The position numbers and the translations under genes were made by a program. A model generated the notes under the pieces. The model was not told the DNA's origin. It searched no databases and saw only the letters and a list, made by a program, of their open reading frames with translations. A stretch of 64,000 nt of DNA from Rhodothermaceae bacterium (GTDB lineage: Bacteria; Bacteroidota; Rhodothermia; Rhodothermales; Bin80), in assembly GCA_009841335.1 (NCBI GenBank), contig VXLY01000079.1, positions 1 through 64,000 of the forward strand. Reading direction: 5' to 3'. Position 1 is the first letter of the stretch. Every line of letters begins with the position of its first letter. Shown here piece after piece: positions 11,901 to 18,186 of this stretch.

Positions 11901-13222
11901 CCATTCTTGGCAAGGTATTCCTCCAATATGATGTGGGAATTGGTGCCAGATATTCCAAAAGAGTTGATGCCCGCAATACGTGGTCTCCCATTGGCCGCCG
12001 GAAGATCCATCATCTCCGAAGTCACGCGCAGGTTCATCTTATCCCAGTCAACGGCCGGCGTGGGGTTATGAAAATGTAAATGCTTTGGAATGACTCCACG
12101 CTGCAGAACAAGTACAGCTTTGATCAAGCCAGCAATCCCGGCAGCGGATTCAAGATGACCAATATTGGTCTTCACTGATCCCACGAGCAGCGGCCGATCC
12201 GGCGCTCGCCCCTGACCATAAACAGTTGACATTGCTTCGAGCTCAATGGGATCGCCTACGGATGTCCCTGTGCCGTGCGCTTCCACATAATCCACTTCCG
12301 CCGCGGTGACCCCCGCATCCCTGAGTGCCTGGCCCATCACCTGCTCAAGAGCAGGAATGTGCGGAACGGTCATGCCCACACTGTCTCCTCCATGATTTAC
12401 CGCCGAACCCTTAATCACTGCCCAGATTTTATCGCCATCTGCCTCGGCTTCCTGCAGACGCTTCAATACAACAACCCCGCATCCTTCGCCCCGTACATAG
12501 CCATTCGCCGATGCATCAAACACTTTACATTGTCCGTCCGGGGAGAGTATTCCCGCATCAGCACGAATCTTAAATACATGACCACTTAAAATACTCTGTA
12601 CTCCACCAACAATGGCCATATCAGTCTTTCCCCGCTGCAGATCAGATACCGCGTCGTTCACTGCAACCAGAGACGAGGCACATGCAGCATCTATCGCTTT
12701 TGATGGACCCCGAAGACCCAGAAAAAAAGATACGCGCCCATTTGGACCGCTCATACTGGTTCCAGACATCGCGTAGAGACTGGAAGCCGCATCCACAGGC
12801 TTATGATTGGATTCCACAATCCGCATCCTGTACTCATAATTACTGATCCCCGTATATACCCCTGTGAGGCTACCCTTTAGGCCAAGTGGATCTATTCCCG
12901 CGTCTTCAAGGGCCCGCCAGCTGGTTTCCACCATCATGCGTTGCTGTGGATCTAGCCAGTTGGCCTCAACAGGTGAAATCCGAAAGAATTGCGGATCAAA
13001 CTGCTCAATATCATCGAGGTATGAGCAGAAGCGACATGCATCAGGCAGATTTGGGATGTCTGCAAACATCACGTCAATGCGCCTATTTCCCGCCCCTTTC
13101 GGGATATCCATCACAGAATTTTGGCCGGAAACAAGCAAACGCCAATAATCCTGGATACTTGCGGCACCTGGAAACTTGCATGCCATTCCTACAATTGCAA
13201 GGGGAGCTTTGTCCTGATTCAT
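2972..13222 (-). CDS. Type I polyketide synthase, KS-AT-DH-cMT-ER-KR-ACP-KS-AT(degenerate)
   Basis: KS1 DAACASSL / EAHGTG / NIGHLE. AT1 GQGSQW / GHSVGE / KAFHS. DH DHQVFGRVIAPG and LDGCFQ. MT EVGAGTGSATA. ER HAGAGGVGLAA. KR TGGLGGIG. ACP LGMDSL. KS2 DMTCASSL / EAHGTG / NIGHLE. C-terminal AT with GISTGE, ending in SLPSYPFQREHYWFKT. Confidence 0.97.
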   Translation of the reverse strand: MNQDKAPLAIVGMACKFPGAASIQDYWRLLVSGQNSVMDIPKGAGNRRIDVMFADIPNLPDACRFCSYLDDIEQFDPQFFRISPVEANWLDPQQRMMVETSWRALEDAGIDPLGLKGSLTGVYTGISNYEYRMRIVESNHKPVDAASSLYAMSGTSMSGPNGRVSFFLGLRGPSKAIDAACASSLVAVNDAVSDLQRGKTDMAIVGGVQSILSGHVFKIRADAGILSPDGQCKVFDASANGYVRGEGCGVVVLKRLQEAEADGDKIWAVIKGSAVNHGGDSVGMTVPHIPALEQVMGQALRDAGVTAAEVDYVEAHGTGTSVGDPIELEAMSTVYGQGRAPDRPLLVGSVKTNIGHLESAAGIAGLIKAVLVLQRGVIPKHLHFHNPTPAVDWDKMNLRVTSEMMDLPAANGRPRIAGINSFGISGTNSHIILEEYLAKNGTSNDRNRVINVPQTVSASGERESPLSDGEVTPQRQVRLLPLSGKSPAALQSIAGNYMQWLDERGQEVTLNGSAAAPLFADMAWTAAMGRSHFEYRSGVVFQDEVSLRQKLTALADSAENIRPQAATKIAFAYTGQGSQWTGMGRAIYECEPVARAVFDRCEAVFQAERKLSLLDAIFGRTDCDLSNTAWEQPALYALECALTALWASIGIQPSVVIGHSVGELAAAQAAGVFSLEDGMRFAITRGALFAETDPGAMAAVFAPPAQVASAVEEINASTPGIGLSVSANNGTHQVVSGPIPRIQSIIEHFESEGIRVKRLNTSKAFHSAMMEPVLDTLEASLSEIAIQAPSLKVVSNLTGEVVGSGQTLDGAYWRRHGREAVAFALGVQTLSELGVDLIIEVGPRPILTNMVALAWPESQTPPFMISSLQVPSGDMPEDAATSDFQQAVAQAYQAGLTIQFEGLFAGEVRRRIQLPGYPFLRDHYWIKESKRRGFSAGDHPLLGSRRDFASGEVVYETEVFRSSPNWLQDHQVFGRVIAPGALYGAMAASACLTEGSGLVIVEDMQLHNALVFPEQKSSDSEDDDGREMQILIAPAEAEKPQRIQIFSRGEGEDWVMHVEGSLSSATAMPEESGQVNLEDLRAGMSTGSASSYYQARADTGIDLRSSFRTLKRFWYKPGEAVGEVSFPDTIESNELDIHPLILDGCFQVVAAARNPGGVEGETTYLPFGWDRLWLSGRLPNNVVCHVRMKEVSKGAKEKSGSTAEIMSAELRIYDTDGTLIGGLSGYIVKRATRGALLSAVEDIDDLLYEILWRESPLVPAVLSADFLPSPGTVAASSGLLSAYLSEEGVQPEERNALLDDLERWSRSRALATLEELGWKRKQGDIIESEVLRKRLGVISDHERVFRRMLEMLAKSGIVEELDGSFVVRIASGDALPDEMPVDLEEFADGMAERFPHGTTEVGLFRRCGTALGEVLRAQKDPLTLLFSSGDPTPGDLYLKAPVARAANRILKETVSALVSELPAERHLRIIEVGAGTGSATAAILPELPEGRFDYMYTDISAGFFAEAEARFGGKPMEYRPLNIENDPVAQGFEMHSYDLLIASNVIHATRYLHETLEYCRDLLAPSGQLVALENLSGQGWMDLTFGQLDGWWRFADDYRPHHALASPAVWRRALSDAGFGEVEILGIEETDAIRRHDKGVIVAQGPTEIQERTGVWVLVADHNGTAQCLAEDLVSNNQTVVLVEAGVADSKNLALESEEPGMIQVAIDISCRESWEELLRSVSKDLPLKGVVHLGALDGAGPNASTDEMAQDTRRIVESALVLVQAVIDTNVLPDKGIWFITRGAQVLEREFTGQIAGAALWGFGKGVSRELTHLQTRMIDLDPAETAAKPDLVTELLNPDHENHIAYRNGRRNVARLARENAGLERLSFPNDAPWVLAPDPDGVIENIHVKTLSHRGLEPKEVRVAVKAAGLNFWDVFRSLAFIQEGNLGREVCGDVLEIGSEVTTVSVGDHVVGLGFGAFAAEMVTHGELVARAPEGFSVSEMATVPSAFVSAALSYEFSGLEAGDRVLIHAGAGGVGLAAIQLAQAVGAEVFATASAPKQKYLRSLGVEHVFNSRDTLFGAEILEATDGEGIDVVLNSLTSEGFIDASLSCLVQGGRFVELARRDILSEEEMAAVRPDVKYAILELDVLKKTDPEWVGRVLRNLLKQFSEGSLTPIRHSRWPLAEASAALQFMRSARHLGKIVVTTSALVRGQLRGDRTYLVTGGLGGIGLAVANWLADHGAGAIVLNGRRPPEGEAQEVVDSLQARGVTVRVALADVTDLDAVDKMLADIREELPPLAGVIHSVGVLSDGALGNQTWDRFEQVLWPKVVGAWHLHRATADCDLDLFVLFSSRVGVMGNPGQANHATANAFLDQLAAHRRAIGLPGQAIAWGAWSEIGEAAERKESIEERRAALGGRWFTPQQGIKALDKLVRADVTHSVVMAMDWEVFQKASEDRPAILGDLLQDTSEEEADTTVFLEDPISQLRRMPAAEHKDLLISFLQQELQAVLRLPSAPSSTVGFFDLGMDSLMAVELRNRLNRAFADEYVASNTVVFDYPDINMLAEHLADELGSLGPAPAPLQLVTQQQPVVRNEEDGIAVIGMACRFPGAPDIEAFWELLESGGNTVSDGRPDSGPWEGVAGDPAADDPILRLGSFLDGLDQFDAGFFNIRPIEARGMDPRQRMLLETSWQALEDAAMDPDSLRHSRTGTYIGMAASEYRDLISGSDQEYNYLGTAGSVAIGRVAFLLGLMGPAVAVDMTCASSLAAIHQAASDLKSGDVDLALTGGVHVVLSPAINRFMAEYGMLSSSGNCRTFDASADGFVRGEGCGVVILKRLSDAVSDGDRIWGVIRGSALNQNGPSASLTVPSGQAQKQVLEDALRRAGIPPSEVDFLEAHGTGSQLGDPIEVNSVASVYGRDREADRPLLLGTAKTNIGHLESAAGVAGLIKVLLAMERRVIPKHLHFEEPNPHVEWDQLPVKVTSEKIDWPSRADRPPRAGVSAFAISGANAHVVVEGYSVPGDSGLCVPIGSPEYIAVPDLKMGVNLPDPVDEDQRRMRVLPLSAKSNEALQALAGGYLSWLDEHFKKPPEKNSDALLSDMAWTAAVGRSHLSHRAGITYDDEQSLRNGLMSVASTNGRLPVPEIAPKVAFVFNAEETLGLEMGEELYRSEPVVRAVLDRCDELLQGEFGGSLLDVMFGRSNNLSDSEVWRSPAVFALQCAQVALWESVGVSPDVVVGISTGELAAAYAAGVLKLEDGLVLAARCTELMDGYLENGNAQAILEEVSFAPPSTQMVSGSTGLQVSPELSMDAAYWTRQTRSPAALGKCVATIAKMGVTAVVEVGPDMLLKSKILSDWPKVAQQTTNGVQVPIVLASFKRPRNGSTDGSMGSSFSQSVARLYEAGLKLNFSGLFAGEKRSRISLPSYPFQREHYWFKT

Positions 13223-13832
13223 CTCTCCAGAAACTCAGTTAATCAACATTGAAAATCATCCAATCAGTTTGCTGGACGACCAAATTAATCTACTACGCAG
13301 TAGCCGAGGAAGTTGCTTTCACGCGAACAGTCATTCTGTCCACCTCTAGACGCTATTGGTGTTGGATTAAATGCAAGATAACGCAACCACCGCTATGAGA
13401 CTGTACAGTGCTCAAATTTACGGGGGGATGTCCCAAGATCAGAGATCAGCAGATCTCTTCAAATGCATTTTCAGCAGTTGAAGGCAAGGGTTTTGCTCGC
13501 ACGATATTGGGAGGACAATAATGGATTTCGTGGGGCGATGGCCCAAATAGCCTACTGACAAAATACCCGTTTTTAGACCGAATCTTCAATTTCACGCATG
13601 CTCGCATAGGGTCGTATTTAGTCGGTTGGAGAATCGCTCTTGACCAAGAGCGCCCCAAGGTCGCTTAACCGCTGAAGAACATGATTCCGGCCATACTGTG
13701 CAAAAACGACAGCTGCGTCGGACATGTTGTAGATCGTTATCACCTGGACTATCTGCAGTGGCAATTCAATGAGAATTATGCCGTCCTTGTGTTGCAGCTT
13801 ACACTCAGATATACAAATCTATTCCACCTCAA

Positions 13833-14771
13833 TCAAGGCTTCATGAGGTTGTACTTTCTGAGAAACTCAACTACGACTTTCGCACATTGGGCAGGCTTTT
13901 CGAGCTGAAGAAGATGTGTCGATTCAGGTAAGAAATCGTAGTCCACCTTAACAATATAGCTTAGGTCAAACGTCGGTAGATAGGAATACGGTAATGTGGG
14001 GTCAGCTCCGAGAACCTTTACTGGACAACGGATGTGATCAAAGTCTGCGAGCACTGCAAAGCTCCCCGCGAATTCCAGTATCCGCGCCTCATACTCGGGC
14101 GGACAGCACAGTTCATATCCGTCTTGATCTGCAGATTCGCGTAATGTGGTTTCTGCCAAGAGTTCAAAAACCCCAGGAAGAACCCACTGAAAACTCGGCA
14201 GGTAAGGGATAATCTCTGCGAGATGCGCCTTGGTTGGAAACTTATTGGCACGCATCCGGGTCAACCCGGCATTACGAATTGCTGCTGCCTCAAATTCAGC
14301 ATAACCTCTACCGCCCTTGCAAATGGGAGGATCAAAGAGAATAAGACCTGAAAACAGATTCGGTCTAATGTGAGGTTGTACAGCTACAAGAGCTGTCAAA
14401 GAGTGGTAAATCCCTACTCGCGGTTTACTGCCAAAATGAAGGTCAACCGCATCCAGAATCAACTCAAGATCCTGCGCAAATGTCGGAAGATTGTGGTATT
14501 TCACATCCCCAACAGGATTCCAGCCGTGATTTCTGAGATCATATACTATAACGTCAAAGTCCTCGAGAAAGAGCGACCAAAAGGGATAGTACAGATCTAC
14601 CGCGAAACCATTTCCATGGCTCAAAACAAGTCGAGGACCTGCTGGATTCCCGTGGCGGCGGATAACGACCAAGGAATCGTCACGCATGCGTACCTCATGG
14701 GCAGAGTCCGGATGGGGTACTACCCAATTCCCGCCTTCAACCGCCATTTGTTCCTGCGATGGCTTCAACAC
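13833..14771 (-). CDS. Alpha/beta hydrolase, possible trans-acting thioesterase/hydrolase of the PKS locus
   Basis: 'LVLSHGNGFAVDLYYPFWSLFLEDFDVIVYDLRNHG' oxyanion/beta4 region, nucleophile-elbow-like 'VGIYHSLTAL', C-terminal 'ESTHLLQLEKP'. Confidence 0.85.
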   Translation of the reverse strand: MLKPSQEQMAVEGGNWVVPHPDSAHEVRMRDDSLVVIRRHGNPAGPRLVLSHGNGFAVDLYYPFWSLFLEDFDVIVYDLRNHGWNPVGDVKYHNLPTFAQDLELILDAVDLHFGSKPRVGIYHSLTALVAVQPHIRPNLFSGLILFDPPICKGGRGYAEFEAAAIRNAGLTRMRANKFPTKAHLAEIIPYLPSFQWVLPGVFELLAETTLRESADQDGYELCCPPEYEARILEFAGSFAVLADFDHIRCPVKVLGADPTLPYSYLPTFDLSYIVKVDYDFLPESTHLLQLEKPAQCAKVVVEFLRKYNLMKP

Positions 14772-14982
14772 TCTTTGATAAAGTAATTCAGGAATCTAAA
14801 TGAGCGATTCCTAGCGCACACCTCCCAGGCTCCTTGTACATAATACGAGCAGCACATGAGTGACCAGACACCCTGTTAGGTAATCTGACATCCCTGACCA
14901 TTGCCAGAATACAACACCCCCGCGTCCTTTGGTGAATCACCAAGGGAAAACCTAGACAATAAGACCTACTCAAGAAGCGAGA

Positions 14983-15210
14983 CTAGCCACCGGCTTCGAT
15001 ATGATCGACTACTGCTCGCATGCTGCCGAGGTTTACGGCGTCCTCAGGTGTAATGTTAACATTAAACTCCTTACAAACTTCCTTCAGGAAAGAAACGGCA
15101 TCTACCGAGTTAATCCCGAGATCCGAGGCGCTGGAGTTTATTGCATTTGGGTCACTAATACCAAGGTGCTGCTCCAAGAGAGATTGAAAACGCTGTTCTG
15201 TTGTTGCCAT
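14983..15210 (-). CDS. Free-standing acyl carrier protein
   Basis: MATTEQRFQSLLEQHLGISDPNAINSSASDLGINSVDAVSFLKEVCKEFNVNITPEDA: 4'-phosphopantetheine site GINSVDAV. Start re-assigned to 15210 from the longer ORF 14983..15297. Confidence 0.88.
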   Translation of the reverse strand: MATTEQRFQSLLEQHLGISDPNAINSSASDLGINSVDAVSFLKEVCKEFNVNITPEDAVNLGSMRAVVDHIEAGG

Positions 15211-15241
15211 TATTAAGTTGTACTTGTGGTTTACGGTTAAT

Positions 15242-15263
15242 CGCGGGCTGCTATCAGCCCGCG
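15242..15263. promoter_or_regulatory. Perfect GC-rich inverted repeat (9-bp stem, 4-nt loop) upstream of the ACP gene
   Basis: CGCGGGCTG-CTAT-CAGCCCGCG, 32 nt upstream of the ATG at 15210 on the minus strand. Confidence 0.6.
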
Positions 15264-15497
15264 AGGCTAAGCTCAGAATATAGTGAAAAACTTGCACAAT
15301 TCATATCCTTCATTACTTTACTTTCGTCAGAACTTGGTTCTCTGTATGTGAGCCTCCATCAGGCCTCTGGCTTCAAGCTTAACCACATTATGCTCGAAAC
15401 CCAATCCACTAATACTAATTCCTGACAAACCCGATAAGTCAATCCACACGGAAATCAATTGAACTGTTGTATTTCTCCTGCTACGCGTTCCAAGTTT

Positions 15498-16244
15498 TCA
15501 GAAGGGAAAATCTATACTCAGATTCAACACGTGTGCTTGTAGCGGTGTGGTCTGCGTAATACGCCCAGTAAAACCAATTACATCTTCCACGGACAGCATT
15601 GGTACATCCATGGACACAATTAGTCGAATTTCGTTGCCTTCGTTGTCCGTGGCTACCACTAGGTCCTCTTCAAAGCCCGTAATGACACAGTCCGTCATCA
15701 GGATACGCCCTATACTGCGCGACGAATCTGCTTGCACATCGGAGATACTTGTGTAGTCAATGCTCCAGGTCAGCGCACCTGCCCGAGTCATCAGCGACCT
15801 GAACCCCGACTCAAGGCCTGCCCGATACTCTCCCGTACCAAAAAAATTCGCCATCTCTACCTTGATCGAATCCAGTACCTGGGCTGACAGCTCCCATGCT
15901 ATACCGTTACCTACAGTAATATGAACTAATCGCTCCACCGGGGCAAGGAGAACCATAATTCCATTATTGGTTTCTGGTGCACCCAGTTCCCAAGACGTAT
16001 ATATTGCCTCTGTGTACGCCTCTATTGACTGCTGCTGCAAGGATTCCACAGTTACTCCCACGAGTGCAACCGATGAACTGTCGTAAAAAGCCGATACCAT
16101 ATTCATCAGTTCATACTCATCTTCCGCTTCCAACACATCCGCCTGATCAACTATCCAGTCAGGTTCGAGCGGCTGATCGGCTATCATGCAGCCAAACACT
16201 ATGACCGTGAGTAGAAAAAACACGATATGCTTCCACATACTCAT
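15498..16244 (-). CDS. TPM domain (YgcG-like) lipoprotein/phosphatase-like protein
   Basis: 'WIVDQADVLEAEDEYELMNMVSAFYDSSSVALVGVTVESL...TNNGIMVLLAPVERLVHITVGNGIAWEL' is the TPM signature. N-terminal signal with VFGC. Confidence 0.82.
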   Translation of the reverse strand: MSMWKHIVFFLLTVIVFGCMIADQPLEPDWIVDQADVLEAEDEYELMNMVSAFYDSSSVALVGVTVESLQQQSIEAYTEAIYTSWELGAPETNNGIMVLLAPVERLVHITVGNGIAWELSAQVLDSIKVEMANFFGTGEYRAGLESGFRSLMTRAGALTWSIDYTSISDVQADSSRSIGRILMTDCVITGFEEDLVVATDNEGNEIRLIVSMDVPMLSVEDVIGFTGRITQTTPLQAHVLNLSIDFPF

Positions 16245-16419
16245 CGGCCGAACCCCGCTGGAAAGTTGTAGGAAAATAATAGTAATAATTTGCCTGTCTT
16301 ATCGCAACGTAAACAACCAAACTACCGTGTTCTGTATGCGCAAGTATATCATGCAAAAGCCGACATCTGGTGCTGTTACTTTATCTAATCCTCCTGGGAT
16401 ATCCAACAATCGGTATGAT

Positions 16420-16776
16420 TCATGCTTCCAGCTTCCGGTGGAAACATGTTCTAGCCCCAGTATGACATGCCCCACTACCTTCCTGTTTCACTTCAAACAG
16501 CAGCGCGTCTCCATCGCAATCTAATCTTATGGATCTTACTCTTTGGAACTGACCGCTTGTTTGACCTTTGATCCAGACGCACTTCCGAGATCGACTCCAA
16601 TACGTCATGGTACCAGTTTCTATCGTCTGCACCAATGTAGCCCGATTCATGTAAGCTACCATCAATACCTCATGTGTGCTTACATCCTGAACAACGGTTG
16701 TTATTAGACCATCTTTAGTAAATACCGCGTCAGCCATCTTTGCGGTTATAAGTTTGTCCATTTTTTGGATCTTCAT
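16420..16776 (-). CDS. hisI: Phosphoribosyl-AMP cyclohydrolase
   Basis: 'VLMVAYMNRATL...TYWSRSRKCVWIKGQTSGQFQRVRSIRLDCDGDALLFEV...GACHTGARTCFHR' canonical HisI motifs. Confidence 0.95.
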   Translation of the reverse strand: MKIQKMDKLITAKMADAVFTKDGLITTVVQDVSTHEVLMVAYMNRATLVQTIETGTMTYWSRSRKCVWIKGQTSGQFQRVRSIRLDCDGDALLFEVKQEGSGACHTGARTCFHRKLEA

Positions 16777-16846
16777 TGTTAATGGGGACCTTTATGTAAA
16801 AGAGATGTAGGACAGGCAATCCCTACATCACTGTTAATACCAGTGC

Positions 16847-17089
16847 ATGCTGCGAAAGTTATTCATATTGCCGATACGGGCTTATCAGTTGTTGATAGCT
16901 CCGCATCTGCCCAATGCATGCCGCTACACACCTTCATGCTCAAATTATGCCATTCAGGCCATTAACCAGTATGGTATACTTAAAGGGGTAGTCTTGGGCA
17001 TCTGGCGCTTAATGCGATGCAATCCGTGGGCAAAACACGGATACGACCCTCCTAGATGGTTCGGTGAACATTCTGCTGTGGATCAATGA
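16847..17089 (+). CDS. yidD: Membrane protein insertion efficiency factor YidD
   Basis: 'LIAPHLPNACRYTPSCSNYAIQAINQYGILKGVVLGIWRLMRCNPW...GYDPP'. Confidence 0.95.
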   Translation: MLRKLFILPIRAYQLLIAPHLPNACRYTPSCSNYAIQAINQYGILKGVVLGIWRLMRCNPWAKHGYDPPRWFGEHSAVDQ

Positions 17090-17580
17090 GTTGTCACGAA
17101 TCCAATGCACCCACCATATTGCGGTTCGCACTGATTACAGTCAGCGACACACGAAAGAAAACCACAGACACAAGTGGCCTCCATATGGCGAACCTGATCA
17201 CAGAAAATGGTCACGAGATAACCTCACAATCAATCATACCGGATGAACCGACAATAATAAAGGAGGTCATTCGTGCACAATCCGAGTCAGCAGATGTGTT
17301 GTGCCTAAGTGGTGGAACGGGCATCAGCCGCAGAGACCAAACTTACGAGGCGGTCAGTGCACTTCTGGACAGAACGATGCCGGGCTTCGGCGAACTCTTT
17401 CGCATGCTTTCCTGGCAACAGGTCGGCAGTAAGGCCATGCTCTCCCGAGCGATTGCCGGGATTTACGGTAGCTTGGTCGTATTTGCTCTTCCGGGCTCGC
17501 CTAAAGCCGTTGTGTTGGCAATGGAAAAATTAATACTCCCCGAGGCCCGACATATAGTTTCTGAACTGCGTAAACATTGA
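17086..17580 (+). CDS. moaB: MoaB/MogA family molybdenum cofactor biosynthesis protein
   Basis: 'FALITVSDTR...DTSG', 'LSGGTGISRRDQTYEAV', 'MPGFGELFRMLSWQQVGSKAMLSRAIAG', 'FALPGSPKAV'. ATGA overlap with yidD. Confidence 0.93.
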   Translation: MSCHESNAPTILRFALITVSDTRKKTTDTSGLHMANLITENGHEITSQSIIPDEPTIIKEVIRAQSESADVLCLSGGTGISRRDQTYEAVSALLDRTMPGFGELFRMLSWQQVGSKAMLSRAIAGIYGSLVVFALPGSPKAVVLAMEKLILPEARHIVSELRKH

Positions 17581-18186
17581 TTGATGAAAAAAGTCGTCGG
17601 ATTGCTGGTTGCCGGTTGCTGGAGCTGTTTTCCTGTACTTGTGTCGTCAGCACAGGAGTTGACTACAAACGCACAGCTATTCGAGAATTTGGGCCTTGAG
17701 TGTTTGGGAGATGTCCCCCACGCGGCAGACTCCCTTGCTCTGGTTCCTCCCTCAAACCTCCCCTACCTGACGAGTGCACTGATTCAACATTGGCAGCAGC
17801 AAGGTACTGAACTCTATTCCACCGACTCTCTTCGAACATCAAAGCCTTACTATTCACTTTCCTGGGAAATTTCCAGGGCCACCATTACCTACACGCGAGC
17901 GGGCCGCAGAACGCTCTCGCGTTCGGCAGAACTAGATCTGCGTTACTCATTCCTGGGAAAGGATGGAGAGTTCCTTGTGCATGACTCCTGCCAACGAGCC
18001 TTCTCGGACAGGATTCCAAAGGGCATTGTTGAACAGCTTGAGTCGCCTGCCTACCCGGAAACTCAAGCAGAGCTCCCCCCGGAAAGCTGGATTCGCCGAT
18101 ACGTGGAACCCGTCATATTGGCCGCAGCGACAGGATTGGCTGCATTTCTGTTTTTCAATCTGAGAAGCAAACGTGTTGACCCGTAG
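17581..18186 (+). CDS. Hypothetical secreted/membrane protein with C-terminal TM
   Basis: N-terminal signal peptide and C-terminal hydrophobic segment (PVILAAATGLAAFLFFNLRSKR). Collinear with neighbours. Confidence 0.7.
   Translation: MMKKVVGLLVAGCWSCFPVLVSSAQELTTNAQLFENLGLECLGDVPHAADSLALVPPSNLPYLTSALIQHWQQQGTELYSTDSLRTSKPYYSLSWEISRATITYTRAGRRTLSRSAELDLRYSFLGKDGEFLVHDSCQRAFSDRIPKGIVEQLESPAYPETQAELPPESWIRRYVEPVILAAATGLAAFLFFNLRSKRVDP

Noticed and set aside
3069-13148. Many 60-170 aa ORFs on the + strand across the PKS region (for example 5765..6223, 7316..7822, 7707..8240)
   Set aside because: They are antisense to a continuous 3416-aa PKS with recognisable domains throughout. They show no independent domain motifs and are typical shadow ORFs.
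13446-13658. 70-aa minus-strand ORF between PKS and hydrolase
   Set aside because: No motif. It overlaps the region holding another candidate smORF (13618..13725) in a different frame, and its composition is not convincing.
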